Shown here one piece after another: positions 33,851 through 42,297 of a DNA stretch of 64,000 bases. Origin of the DNA: Emcibacter sp. SYSU 3D8 (GTDB taxonomy: Bacteria > Pseudomonadota > Alphaproteobacteria > SMXS01); NCBI RefSeq assembly GCF_039655875.1, contig NZ_JBBYXK010000002.1:62001-126000 (forward strand), given 5' to 3'. The notes under the pieces are model-generated. The model worked only from the letters and a program-made list of their open reading frames with translations, ran no database searches and was not told the origin of the DNA. Both the position numbers and the translations under genes were made by a program. Numbering within the stretch: position 1 is the stretch's first letter; the number at the start of each line of letters is the position of its first letter.

Positions 33851-35404
33851 ATGAATACGCATATCCAGAAACTTTCCGGCATGGACGCCAGCTGGCTGCA
33901 CTTCGAGAACGAGGACGTACCCCTGCACGTGGCAAGCTGCCCGATCTTCCAGCTACCCAAGGGCACCGATCCGGGCACCTTTTTCACTCAGGTCAAGGCA
34001 CTGGTGAAGCAGAGGGCGCCGGCGCTGAAGAACTACCGTATCCGCCGGGTCGACACGCCCTTTGGCCTGGACCATCCGGTATGGCACGACGATCTGGCCA
34101 ACATCGATTTCGACTACCACATCCGCCGGGTGCGCCTGCCCAGGCCGGGGTCGCTGGAGCAGCTCGAGGCCGCCTGCTCGCGTATCGCCGCCGCACCCAT
34201 GGATATGGACCGGCCGCTTTGGGAGTATCACCTGATCGAGGGCCTGCAGGGCAACCGGGTCTGCCTGGTGATCAAGATCCACCACGCCGTGATCGATGGT
34301 GAATCGGGGGTCATGCAGCTTGACATGATGATGGACCCGACGCCCGAGCCACGCCAGGTGCTGCCGCCGTCGGGCCTGCCGAACGGCACCGACGCGCCGC
34401 ATATGTGGGAACTGCTGAGCGATGCGTTCCTGCGCTTCATGCAACAGCCGCTGACCATGCTGGAGTCGCTGCCCCGCATGGCCGAGGCGGCGAACAATTA
34501 TTCCACCGTGATGATGGACAAGCTGAGCCACGGCGAAGCGCTGAACCAGGTTGCGCCGCCGACCTCGTTCAACCGCTCGGTGTCCCGCAGCCGCCGCTAC
34601 GTCATGGCCTCGGTCGGTCTCGAGGAAGCCAAGGCGATCAAGAACGCGCTCAAGGTGACGCTGAATGACGTCGTCATGAGCGTCTGCGCCGGCGCCCTGC
34701 GCCGCTACCTGCAGCGCACGGGCGGCGAACTCGGCGACGAATTGCTGGCCATGGTGCCGGTCTCGCTGCGCCGGGGCGACGCCGATACCGACAAGATGGG
34801 CACGCTGGTCACCGGCATGGTCTGCGGCCTGGCCACCCACGTCGAGGATCCGGTCGACCGGCTGCGCGCCATCAACAAGCGCAGCCGCGCCGCCAAGACC
34901 GAGGTCGAGGCGACCAAGGGCGCCATGATCCAGAACTACAACATCGCCGGCGCACCACTGGCCCTGCGGCTGGCGTCGCAGCTCTATGGCGGCCTGCGCC
35001 TCGCCGACCTGGTCCGGCCCATGTTCAACGTCACGATCTCGAACGTGGCAGGCCCGCGCGTGCCGCTGTATCTCAACGGCGCGCGCATGCTCCACTACCA
35101 CCCGCTTTCGCTGGTGACTCATGGCCTGGGGCTCAACATCACCGTGCAGAGCTATTGCGACACGCTGGATTTCGGGCTGATCTCCTGCGCCAAGCTGCTG
35201 CCGGACCTGGCCGAATTGCGCGACGACCTGCTGGGCAGCTTCGAGGAATTGCGCCAGGCGGTGATCGGCGACGCGATCAAGCCGGCGGCGCCGAAGGAAA
35301 CCGTGCCCGACCTGTCGCGCCCGCGCGCCGGCAATTCCGCGCCGGCCCAGTCCAAGTCGCGCCGCCTGCCCAACCGACGCCCCTCATCCCAGCACCCGCG
35401 CTGA
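33851..35404 (+). CDS. Wax ester synthase/diacylglycerol acyltransferase (WS/DGAT)
   Basis: 517 residues. The catalytic HHxxxDG is intact at H144-H145-x3-D149-G150 (KIHHAVIDGES), and PLWEYHLIEGL, NDVVMSVCAGALRRYL, MVPVSLR and NVTISNVAGP blocks fit the WS/DGAT family, which esterifies acyl-CoA to fatty alcohols or diacylglycerol for storage lipid. The last 45 residues form a basic, proline- and serine-rich tail (SKSRRLPNRRPSSQ) that is not part of the fold; it may be disordered. Transcribed with the SDR before it and the lipase-like gene after it. Confidence 0.93.
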   Translation: MNTHIQKLSGMDASWLHFENEDVPLHVASCPIFQLPKGTDPGTFFTQVKALVKQRAPALKNYRIRRVDTPFGLDHPVWHDDLANIDFDYHIRRVRLPRPGSLEQLEAACSRIAAAPMDMDRPLWEYHLIEGLQGNRVCLVIKIHHAVIDGESGVMQLDMMMDPTPEPRQVLPPSGLPNGTDAPHMWELLSDAFLRFMQQPLTMLESLPRMAEAANNYSTVMMDKLSHGEALNQVAPPTSFNRSVSRSRRYVMASVGLEEAKAIKNALKVTLNDVVMSVCAGALRRYLQRTGGELGDELLAMVPVSLRRGDADTDKMGTLVTGMVCGLATHVEDPVDRLRAINKRSRAAKTEVEATKGAMIQNYNIAGAPLALRLASQLYGGLRLADLVRPMFNVTISNVAGPRVPLYLNGARMLHYHPLSLVTHGLGLNITVQSYCDTLDFGLISCAKLLPDLAELRDDLLGSFEELRQAVIGDAIKPAAPKETVPDLSRPRAGNSAPAQSKSRRLPNRRPSSQHPR

Positions 35405-35417
35405 GCCCGGAGATTTC

Positions 35418-36257
35418 ATGATCAGTAATGGCATCCGCCACTTCCGCCTCGGCAGCGACATGTTTCTCGCGGGCTGCGAATATATGGGCCAGTTCATCTA
35501 TGGCCCCATGGCGCTGACCGTCGCGCCTCGCGCCACCGGCCCAAGAGCGGTCATCACCATCCCCGGATATACCGGCACCGACGAGGCTGTAGCACCACTT
35601 AACGACGCCCTCGCCGGCCTCGGCTACACCGCCGAATCCTGGGGTCTGGGCATCAATACAGGTGTGCCCGGGCGGCACAAGTTCGAGCAGCAGATCAACG
35701 AGATCGCCAAGCGCGCCTCGCGGCTCGCGGAAACCACCGGCACCCGTGTGTCGCTGGTCGGTCATTCACTGGGCGGCATGTTCGCGCGCGAGATCGGCCG
35801 GCGCTTCCCCCAGCTGATCGACCGGGTCATCACCATGGGCAGTCCCGCCCATATGACCCAGCAAGACGAGACGGGCGCCATCGGCACGGCCAGCGGCGTC
35901 CATGGCCGACCGTTGGGCCGCCGCGACCGCGACCATCTGTTCAGCGACCAGCCGCCGCCCGGCATGCCGCTGGTCGCGATCTACAGCCGCCTTGACGCGA
36001 TCGCCCCGGTGAAGACGACGCAGATTCCTGCCGACCTGCTGAGCGACCCCGACGGATCGCCGCGCGAGAATGTCGAGGTACTCTGTTCGCATCTGGGCAT
36101 GGCGGTCAATCCGCTGGTGCAGATCGTCGTCGCCGACCGCCTGGCCCGGCCGCTCGGCGACTGGCAGGCGTTCGAAGCATCCCGGTACTTCCCATTGCCG
36201 GTCAAACTGGCCCATTCGGTGTTCTATCCGCCGGTAAACGATCGGGCGCCGGCATGA
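35418..36257 (+). CDS. Alpha/beta hydrolase, lipase-like (lipid block)
   Basis: 279 residues. Strand-turn AVITIPGYTGTDEAV, nucleophile GHSLGGMF (about 113-120), acid at the loop with YSRLDAIAPV and histidine in CSHLGMAV are the triacylglycerol-lipase-like order. Start ATG is 13 bases after the WS/DGAT gene (GGAG upstream). With WS/DGAT and the acyl-CoA synthetase it suggests synthesis and breakdown of storage lipid. It overlaps the MarR gene by four bases. Confidence 0.88.
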   Translation: MISNGIRHFRLGSDMFLAGCEYMGQFIYGPMALTVAPRATGPRAVITIPGYTGTDEAVAPLNDALAGLGYTAESWGLGINTGVPGRHKFEQQINEIAKRASRLAETTGTRVSLVGHSLGGMFAREIGRRFPQLIDRVITMGSPAHMTQQDETGAIGTASGVHGRPLGRRDRDHLFSDQPPPGMPLVAIYSRLDAIAPVKTTQIPADLLSDPDGSPRENVEVLCSHLGMAVNPLVQIVVADRLARPLGDWQAFEASRYFPLPVKLAHSVFYPPVNDRAPA

Positions 36258-36751
36258 AGCAGACCCCCGACAGGCCCGCCGCCGCCCTTGCCCCTGACAC
36301 GCCGACCCGGAGCGATCCCATTCCCGACTTCAACCTGAACGAATATGTGCCCTTCCTGATCAACCGAGGCGCGACCCGCGTGGCCGCGGACTTCGGAGCG
36401 GGCCTCAAACCCTATGGCGTCAACATCACCGTATGGCGTCTGCTGGCGTCCCTGAACCAGCATACGAGCCAGCGAATCGGGGAACTTTCGGATTTTACGG
36501 GTATTGAAATGTGGACGGTGTCGCGCGTTGTGTCGCGGCTGGAACAGGACGGCCTTGTCGAGAGGCACCGCGGCGACGAGGATGCGCGCGGCGTCATCGT
36601 CTCACTGACACAGGCGGGCTCGAGCCTCGTCGAAACCCTCATTCCCGAGGCCCAGCACTATGAAAGCCTTATATTGAAAGGCTTTAGCGAAGAAGATGTC
36701 GTTCATCTCCGTGGGCTTCTCGACCGCCTGTTCGAAAATATGCGGCGCTGA
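36254..36751 (+). CDS. MarR-family transcriptional regulator
   Basis: 165 residues. A winged helix-turn-helix is clear: LASLNQHTSQRIGELSDFTGIEMWTVSRVVSRLEQDGLVERHRGDEDARGVIVSLT. A proline-rich N-terminal stretch of about 30 residues precedes it. ATG overlaps the lipase-like stop (ATGA). Position at the end of the lipid block suggests it controls that block, but no operator for it is certain. MarR proteins usually bind acids or phenolics. Confidence 0.92.
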   Translation: MKQTPDRPAAALAPDTPTRSDPIPDFNLNEYVPFLINRGATRVAADFGAGLKPYGVNITVWRLLASLNQHTSQRIGELSDFTGIEMWTVSRVVSRLEQDGLVERHRGDEDARGVIVSLTQAGSSLVETLIPEAQHYESLILKGFSEEDVVHLRGLLDRLFENMRR

Positions 36752-36912
36752 TACGGCTGGAATTTCCCTTCATGAAACTGAATCTTAACAGTGGCTTATT
36801 CGCCAACGCTCGCTTTCATTATTTGCGGATGCCGTGCATTACAGGTACGATTTCGGCGACTGGATGCCGTGAGGCGTTCAATGGGCGTCATTGGGCAATA
36901 CGGCTGATCGTT

Positions 36913-36928
36913 ACCGTTCGCGAACGGT
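36913..36928. promoter_or_regulatory. 16-bp palindrome before the hybrid kinase
   Basis: ACCGTTCGCGAACGGT, a perfect palindrome 24 bases before the TTG start of the kinase. A 10-base direct repeat GGATGCCGTG also occurs in this spacer (36827-36836 and 36862-36871). Confidence 0.45.
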
Positions 36929-36951
36929 TTCCATCCTCAAGTTAGGGCGAC

Positions 36952-39261
36952 TTGGAAGGAACCTTGGCCAACACGTTAAACAATAAGTGGTCGCAACTGG
37001 GCGCCACACTGTTCGATGATCTTTCGGAAGGCGTTTTCGTTTTCGACAGGTCGTTGTCGGTCGTGTCCTGGAACCCGGCGCTCCAACGGCTGCTGCGGCT
37101 GCCGGCTGCGGTGTTTGCCGCGCCCATCGGCGTGCGCGACCTGATGCTGGCCTGTGCCCGCCGCGGCGACTTCGGCCCGGGCGACGCCGATATTCTGGCG
37201 GAGGCCGCCGTCGATCACCTGGTTGGCGCTCATACCACGTTTCTCGCCTGGCCGGCCAATGGCCGTGACGCGCTGCGGTTTCGGACGCGCGAGGCCGATG
37301 ATGGTGTGCGCGTTGCGTTCGTGACCGAGGAAGACGTCAGCGCCAAGACCCGTCCTAGCGTCGGCGCCCGCGCCGGCGGCAACGGTTTCGAGGCGCGCAA
37401 GATCGAGGCCTTTATCCTCAGCCAGATCCGCGAAGGGTTCGTCGTCACCGACGTCGGCGGCATCGTCACCGACTGCAATCCGGCGGCCTGCGAGATTCTC
37501 GGGGTGCCCGAAGCCAAGTTGCTGGGCATGTCGACCTACTCGTTCCTGCCGGCCAACGAAGCCAGCAAGGCGGTCGAGAACGACATCAAGGACACGCTGG
37601 ACGACGAGCAAACCTGGTCCGACGAGACCGAGATCGTGCGGCTCGATGGCACGTGCGTGACCATCCAGTCCTCGATCACGCCCATGCGCGGCCCCGATGG
37701 CACGATCATCGGCCGCATCGGCGTGATGCGCGACGTCACCGCCCGGCGCGACGCCGAACGGGGTGTACTGGAAGCCGAGACCAAGTTCCGCAATCTGGTG
37801 GAAGGCTCGCTGCAGGGCGTCCTGATCCACCGCGATACCCGCATCGTCTATGTCAACCAGTCCGCCGCCCGGATCTACGGCTCGACTCCCGAGAAAATGA
37901 TCGGCCGCACGGTGCTGGATTATTGCTCGCCCGAGGATTTGCGCCGTGGCGAAGAAAGCATCCTCAAGCCAATCTCACCGGCCTGGAAACTGCGCGGCCG
38001 CCGCGAGGACGGCAGCACGGTCTGGGTGGAGGTGAATGCCCGGGCCGTCGACTGGGAGGGGACGCCGGCCCGCCAGGTCACCATTGTCGACGTCAGCGAG
38101 AAGCAGCGCGCCGAAGAGGCCCTGCTGCACGCGCAAAAACTCGAATCGCTGGGTCAGTTGACCGGCGGCATCGCCCACGACTTCAACAATCTGCTGGGGG
38201 TCATTTCCGGCAATCTGGAGCTCCTGCGCGAGCAGATGGAGCCCAGAGGCGACCATGCCAGCTATATCGAAGCCAGCCTGCGGTCGGTGCGGCGCGGGGC
38301 CGAGCTGTCGAAGCGCCTGCTGGCCTTCGCCCGCAAGCAATCGCTGAAGCCCGAATTGACCAATCTCAACGATCTGGTCGAGTCGATGACCACCATCCTG
38401 CAGCGCACCCTGGGCGAAACCATCAACGTCGAGCCCAAACTGGCCGCCGAGCCGTGGCCAACGCTGATCGACCCGGGCCAGATGGAAAACGTGCTGCTCA
38501 ACCTGGCGCTCAATGCGCGCGACGCCATGCCCCATGGCGGCCGCTTGCTGCTCGAGACCGCCAATCTGTCGCTGGATCAGGACCTGGTGAAGACCCCAAC
38601 CGTGATCCCGGCGGGCGACTACCTGAAACTGACCGTGCGCGACACCGGCATGGGCATGACCCCCGAGGTGCTGGCCAAGGCGTTCGAGCCGTTCTTCACC
38701 ACCAAGGATGTGGGCGTCGGCAGCGGCCTGGGTCTTGCCATGATCTACGGTTTCGTCCAGCAATCCTCGGGCCATGTCTATATCGACAGCGCACCGGGCG
38801 CCGGCACGACCATCCATCTTTACCTGCCGCGCTCAACCCAGTCGCTTCCCTCCAGGGACACCCGCAAACCCAAGAGCGCCAACGCGCCGGGCAACAACGA
38901 AATCGTGCTGATTGTCGAGGATGACAGCGATCTGCGCGATCTCGCCGTGCTGCTGCTGGGCCGGATGGGCTACAGGACCCACGAAGCCGCCGATGGCGAA
39001 ATGGCGCTGGCACTGCTCGAGAAGCTGCCCCATATCGACCTGCTGTTCACCGATCTGGTGCTGCCGCACGGCATGAGCGGCGCTGAAATCGCCAAGGCGG
39101 CGCGCAAGCGCTTCCCCGGCCTGAAGGTGCTGTTTACGTCGGGCTACGGCGAAGGCGCGACGTTCGAGAACGTTTTGCCCGACACCAAGGTCGAGCTGAT
39201 CAGCAAACCCTACCGCCGCGAGGCCCTGGCCAAGCGGCTGCAGGAAGTGCTGGCGAGTTGA
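36952..39261 (+). CDS. Three-PAS hybrid sensor histidine kinase with receiver
   Basis: 769 residues, soluble. A PAS_7-like N-terminal module (LFDDLSEGVFVFD..., about 15-100), PAS 2 (about 145-255) and PAS 3 (about 268-385) are followed by the HisKA box LESLGQLTGGIAHDFNNLLG (H409), the N box LALNARDAMPHGG, DTGMGM and GSGLGLAMIYGF, and a receiver with D701 in LLFTDLVLP. The order is typical of hybrid kinases that pass phosphate to another protein. Start is TTG 36952 or 36964; neither has a good ribosome site. No DNA-binding output or partner regulator is adjacent. What the PAS domains sense is unknown. Confidence 0.92.
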   Translation: MEGTLANTLNNKWSQLGATLFDDLSEGVFVFDRSLSVVSWNPALQRLLRLPAAVFAAPIGVRDLMLACARRGDFGPGDADILAEAAVDHLVGAHTTFLAWPANGRDALRFRTREADDGVRVAFVTEEDVSAKTRPSVGARAGGNGFEARKIEAFILSQIREGFVVTDVGGIVTDCNPAACEILGVPEAKLLGMSTYSFLPANEASKAVENDIKDTLDDEQTWSDETEIVRLDGTCVTIQSSITPMRGPDGTIIGRIGVMRDVTARRDAERGVLEAETKFRNLVEGSLQGVLIHRDTRIVYVNQSAARIYGSTPEKMIGRTVLDYCSPEDLRRGEESILKPISPAWKLRGRREDGSTVWVEVNARAVDWEGTPARQVTIVDVSEKQRAEEALLHAQKLESLGQLTGGIAHDFNNLLGVISGNLELLREQMEPRGDHASYIEASLRSVRRGAELSKRLLAFARKQSLKPELTNLNDLVESMTTILQRTLGETINVEPKLAAEPWPTLIDPGQMENVLLNLALNARDAMPHGGRLLLETANLSLDQDLVKTPTVIPAGDYLKLTVRDTGMGMTPEVLAKAFEPFFTTKDVGVGSGLGLAMIYGFVQQSSGHVYIDSAPGAGTTIHLYLPRSTQSLPSRDTRKPKSANAPGNNEIVLIVEDDSDLRDLAVLLLGRMGYRTHEAADGEMALALLEKLPHIDLLFTDLVLPHGMSGAEIAKAARKRFPGLKVLFTSGYGEGATFENVLPDTKVELISKPYRREALAKRLQEVLAS

Positions 39262-39450
39262 TCAGGCGTAGCGGAACGCCTTTTCCGACACCCGACACAC
39301 CGGACTGCGCTGGAAGGCCTTGCGTCTCGCACGCCGGTCGCGCATCAATTGCCGGTATTCACGAAATGTTCTCGTGCCGCCGATGACGAGAAACACAACC
39401 ATGGACGCCAGCAACGCCCAGCAAGACAGATGAACCAGTTCAGCAGACAT
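39262..39450 (-). CDS. LexA-box single-pass membrane protein
   Basis: 62 residues: a short N-terminus, a single helix (CWALLASMVVFLVIGG, about 10-25) and a strongly basic cytoplasmic tail (REYRQLMRDRRARRKAFQR). It lies behind a LexA box with the same spacing as the small gene at 508-711. Small SOS-induced membrane proteins that block division (SidA in Caulobacter) are known in this class, so it may be a division inhibitor; the sequence itself does not show this. Its stop abuts the hybrid kinase stop on the other strand. ATG chosen because of MSAEL and an AAGGG ten bases upstream. Confidence 0.72.
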   Translation of the reverse strand: MSAELVHLSCWALLASMVVFLVIGGTRTFREYRQLMRDRRARRKAFQRSPVCRVSEKAFRYA

Positions 39451-39465
39451 CGGCCATATTCCCTT

Positions 39466-39480
39466 GTTCCTGTTTTGTTC
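39466..39480 (-). promoter_or_regulatory. LexA box (SOS operator)
   Basis: GTTC-CTGTTTT-GTTC, identical to the box at 727-741 and again ending 16 bases before an ATG on the minus strand. It directly follows the -10 of that promoter and also lies 50 bases from the divergent DUF2147 gene. Confidence 0.85.
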
Positions 39481-39481
39481 T

Positions 39482-39510
39482 AATCTACCTGCGAGTCGGC
39501 AAGTTGGCAA
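39482..39510 (-). promoter_or_regulatory. Sigma70-type promoter with LexA box
   Basis: Minus strand TTGCCA (39505-39510, 5/6), 17 bases, TAGATT (39482-39487, 4/6), followed at once by the LexA box. Confidence 0.6.
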
Positions 39511-39532
39511 GTATTTCCGCCGCACCCTGATA

Positions 39533-39901
39533 ATGGTGGCCGCCGCCGCCGTCTCCACCGTCCCGCTCCCTGCCTCGGCGGTCCTCCATGTCGGGGACAT
39601 TTACGGCTTCTGGCGCCCGCCGGATGGGGGCCGCATCGAAATCCATCCATGCGGCGACATGATCTGCGGCCATATCCGCGACGACGGGATCGACGACGGC
39701 AAACCCACCCATGCCGGCCATCTCCTGCTGCAGGCCCTGCACTATCAGGGCGCGCTGACCTGGGCCGGAGGCACCGTCCGGAACCCGCGCGACAACCGGG
39801 CCTACCGGGCGAAATTGCGGCTGATGAACGGAAACCAGTTGAAACTCACCGGCTGCGCGTGGATTTTCTGCGGCTCACAGGTCTGGACCCGGATAGAGTA
39901 G
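39533..39901 (+). CDS. DUF2147-like exported protein, start unclear
   Basis: Residues from GFWRPPDGGRIEIHPCGDMICGHIRDDG to CAWIFCGSQVWTRIE match DUF2147, a small periplasmic beta-barrel with paired cysteines. The leader is odd: the only ATG (39533, MVAAAAVSTVPLPASA) has no ribosome site and lacks the basic n-region, although basic residues (YFRRTL) sit just upstream in frame. A rarer start codon upstream, or a leaderless mRNA, is possible. It is divergent from the LexA-box gene and may share that operator. Confidence 0.6.
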   Translation: MVAAAAVSTVPLPASAVLHVGDIYGFWRPPDGGRIEIHPCGDMICGHIRDDGIDDGKPTHAGHLLLQALHYQGALTWAGGTVRNPRDNRAYRAKLRLMNGNQLKLTGCAWIFCGSQVWTRIE

Positions 39902-39905
39902 CCCC

Positions 39906-40811
39906 ATGGTTGAGATTCCTTTCGTCCGAGACATCAAGTTCGAATATGGCGTGACCCAGCAGGTCGCGCCTGGCCTGAGGCGCGTGATCGCGCCGAACCA
40001 GGGGCCGTTCACCTATACCGGCAGCGGCACCTACATCATCGGCGAGGGCAAGGTGGCGGTGATCGACCCCGGCCCCGACTTTCCGCCCCACATCGATGCC
40101 ATCCTGGCCGGGCTGGAGAAGGGCGAGACCGTCTCGCACATTCTCATCACCCACACCCATATGGATCATTCACCCGGCGCAGCCCCGCTGAAGCAGGCGA
40201 CCGGTGCGAAGACCTATGCCTATGGGCCGCATGGCGGCGACCGTGGCAAGGGCGATAGCGAGGAAGGCGGCGACTGGGCGTTCATGCCGGATGTGCGCGT
40301 GCCCCACGGCGGCGTGGTCGAGGGCGATGGCTGGTCGTTCGAAGGCGTGTTCACCCCGGGCCACACGTCGAATCACATGAGCTGGGCCTGGCGCGAGGCA
40401 AAGGCGCTGTTCACCGGCGATCACGTCATGGGCTGGTCCACCTCGGTGATCGCCCCGCCTGACGGCGACATGCACGCCTATATGGACAGCCTGCGCCTGC
40501 TGCTCGACCGTGACGACGAGGTCTACTGGCCGACCCATGGCCCGGCAATCCTGGATCCCAAGCCGTTCGTGCGCGCCTTCATCGCCCACCGCGAGGAGCG
40601 CGAGGCACAGATCATGGCATGCCTGAACTCGGACGTGCGCTACATCCCGGCCATGGTGAAAATCATGTACGCCAATGTCGCCGAAACCCTGCATCCGGCG
40701 GCGGCGCGCTCGGTGCTTGCCCATCTCGAACACATGATCGAAACAGGACGAGTCGTCTCCTCGACCACGCCGCCTGGCCAGAAGTCCCTTTACACAGCGG
40801 TTACCCGGTAA
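39906..40811 (+). CDS. MBL-fold metallo-hydrolase (LACTB2-like)
   Basis: 301 residues. Zinc ligands HTHMDH (H83, H85, D87, H88), then H and D in FTPGHTSNHMSW and FTGDHVMGW, are the two-metal site; the C-terminal helix bundle (RSVLAHLEHM) resembles LACTB2 or other RNA/thioester hydrolases. It is not a beta-lactamase by context. Its stop overlaps the next start (TAATG), so it is translated together with the aminotransferase. Confidence 0.92.
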   Translation: MVEIPFVRDIKFEYGVTQQVAPGLRRVIAPNQGPFTYTGSGTYIIGEGKVAVIDPGPDFPPHIDAILAGLEKGETVSHILITHTHMDHSPGAAPLKQATGAKTYAYGPHGGDRGKGDSEEGGDWAFMPDVRVPHGGVVEGDGWSFEGVFTPGHTSNHMSWAWREAKALFTGDHVMGWSTSVIAPPDGDMHAYMDSLRLLLDRDDEVYWPTHGPAILDPKPFVRAFIAHREEREAQIMACLNSDVRYIPAMVKIMYANVAETLHPAAARSVLAHLEHMIETGRVVSSTTPPGQKSLYTAVTR

Positions 40812-42172
40812 TGCCTTTCGTGCCCAACTCGCTCGAGGCGCGTGACGTCGCCGGTCTTGTCCACCCCTACACCAACCTGGCCAAGCATGCCGAAAACGGC
40901 CCGCTGGTGATCGACCGGGGCGAGGGCATCCATGTATGGGATACCGACGGCAAGCAGTACATCGAAGGCGTGGCCGGCCTGTGGTGCGCGTCGCTGGGCT
41001 ATGGCGAGACCGAACTGGTCAAGGCCGCCACCGCGCAGATGGAAAAGCTGGCCTTCGGCCACCTGTTCCAGAGCCGCAGCCACGGCCCGGCGATCGAGCT
41101 GGCGGAAAAGCTGAAGTCGCTGGCGCCCTGCGAAACGGCGCGGGTGTTCTTCGTCGGCGACGGGTCGAGCGCCAACGATACCGCCATCAAGCTGATCTGG
41201 TACTACAACAATGCCATCGGCCGCCCCGAGAAGAAGAAGATCATCGGCCGGCTGAAGGCCTATCACGGCGTTACCGTCGCCTCGGCCAGCGTCACCGGCC
41301 TGACCCACAACCACCTGGACTGGGACTTGCCGCTGAAGGGCTTCCTGCACACGGACTGCCCGCACCACTACCGCGAGGCCCTGCCCGGCGAGAGCGAAGA
41401 TGACTTCGTCGACCGGATCATCGGCAATCTGGAACGGCTGATCCATAAGGTGGGACCGGAGACGGTGGCGGCATTCTTCGCCGAGCCGATCCAGGGCGCC
41501 GGCGGCCTGATCGTGCCGCCGCAAAACTACTTTCCCAGATTGCAGGCGGTGCTGAAAAAGCACGACATCCTGCTGGTGGCCGACGAGGTCATCACTGGCT
41601 TCCTGCGTACCGGCAATTACTGGGGCTGCCAGACCGTCGACATGCAGCCCGACATGGTGACCTGCGCCAAGGCGCTGTCGTCGGCCTATCTGCCGATCGG
41701 CGCGGTGACGATCCCGTCATTCATGCATGAGGCGATGGTCGAGCAGTCGAGGAAGATCGGCACCTTCGGCCATGGCAACACCTATTCGGGCCATCCGGTC
41801 TGCGCCGCCGTGGCGCTGCGCACCCTGCAGATCTACGAGGAACGCAACCTGCTGGAGCATGTGCGCGGACTGATCCCGCGCTTCCAGCAACGGCTGGCAG
41901 CGCTGGCAAGTCATCCGCTGGTGGGCGAGGCGCGCCTTGGCGCCGGCCTGATGGGCGGCGTGGAACTGGTGGCCGACAAGGCGGCGAAGACGGCCTTCGA
42001 TCCCAAGCTGACTGTGGGGATGAAGGCCCTGCTCGCGTGCCAGGAACAGGGCCTGATGATCCGCGCCGTGGGCGACGTGGCCATATTGTGCCCGCCGCTG
42101 ATCATCACCGAACCCCAGATCGACGAGATGTTCGACCGGCTGAAAGCAGCGCTGGACGGGCTGGAGCTTTAG
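40811..42172 (+). CDS. Class III omega-aminotransferase
   Basis: 453 residues. The PLP lysine lies in [18 protein letters not shown]; the D of VADEVITGF, phosphate loop [14 protein letters not shown] and the GNTYSGHPV block are all there. The pattern fits omega-amino acid:pyruvate or putrescine-type transaminases ([25 protein letters not shown]). Coupling with an MBL hydrolase suggests they act on the same small-molecule route, for instance a polyamine or beta-amino acid; this is inference. Confidence 0.9.
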   Translation: MPFVPNSLEARDVAGLVHPYTNLAKHAENGPLVIDRGEGIHVWDTDGKQYIEGVAGLWCASLGYGETELVKAATAQMEKLAFGHLFQSRSHGPAIELAEKLKSLAPCETARVFFVGDGSSANDTAIKLIWYYNNAIGRPEKKKIIGRLKAYHGVTVASASVTGLTHNHLDWDLPLKGFLHTDCPHHYREALPGESEDDFVDRIIGNLERLIHKVGPETVAAFFAEPIQGAGGLIVPPQNYFPRLQAVLKKHDILLVADEVITGFLRTGNYWGCQTVDMQPDMVTCAKALSSAYLPIGAVTIPSFMHEAMVEQSRKIGTFGHGNTYSGHPVCAAVALRTLQIYEERNLLEHVRGLIPRFQQRLAALASHPLVGEARLGAGLMGGVELVADKAAKTAFDPKLTVGMKALLACQEQGLMIRAVGDVAILCPPLIITEPQIDEMFDRLKAALDGLEL

Positions 42173-42297
42173 CGCAGGGCAACGCAACGCATCCCAGCCT
42201 TTCGCTTAATTGTCTTGTTAATCGTTCCGTCATATCCAACATAACGCGCCACGCTCGACGTCATCTAGCGGGAGCGGGCGCAAGTCCGGATGATGCC

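Noticed and set aside
39906-40811. Reading the MBL protein as a metallo-beta-lactamase
   Set aside because: Ligands fit the wider MBL fold; no signal peptide, LACTB2-like C-terminus.
42173-42297. NAD-type riboswitch or NrtR site before nadA
   Set aside because: No recognisable riboswitch core or palindromic operator in the 125-base leader.
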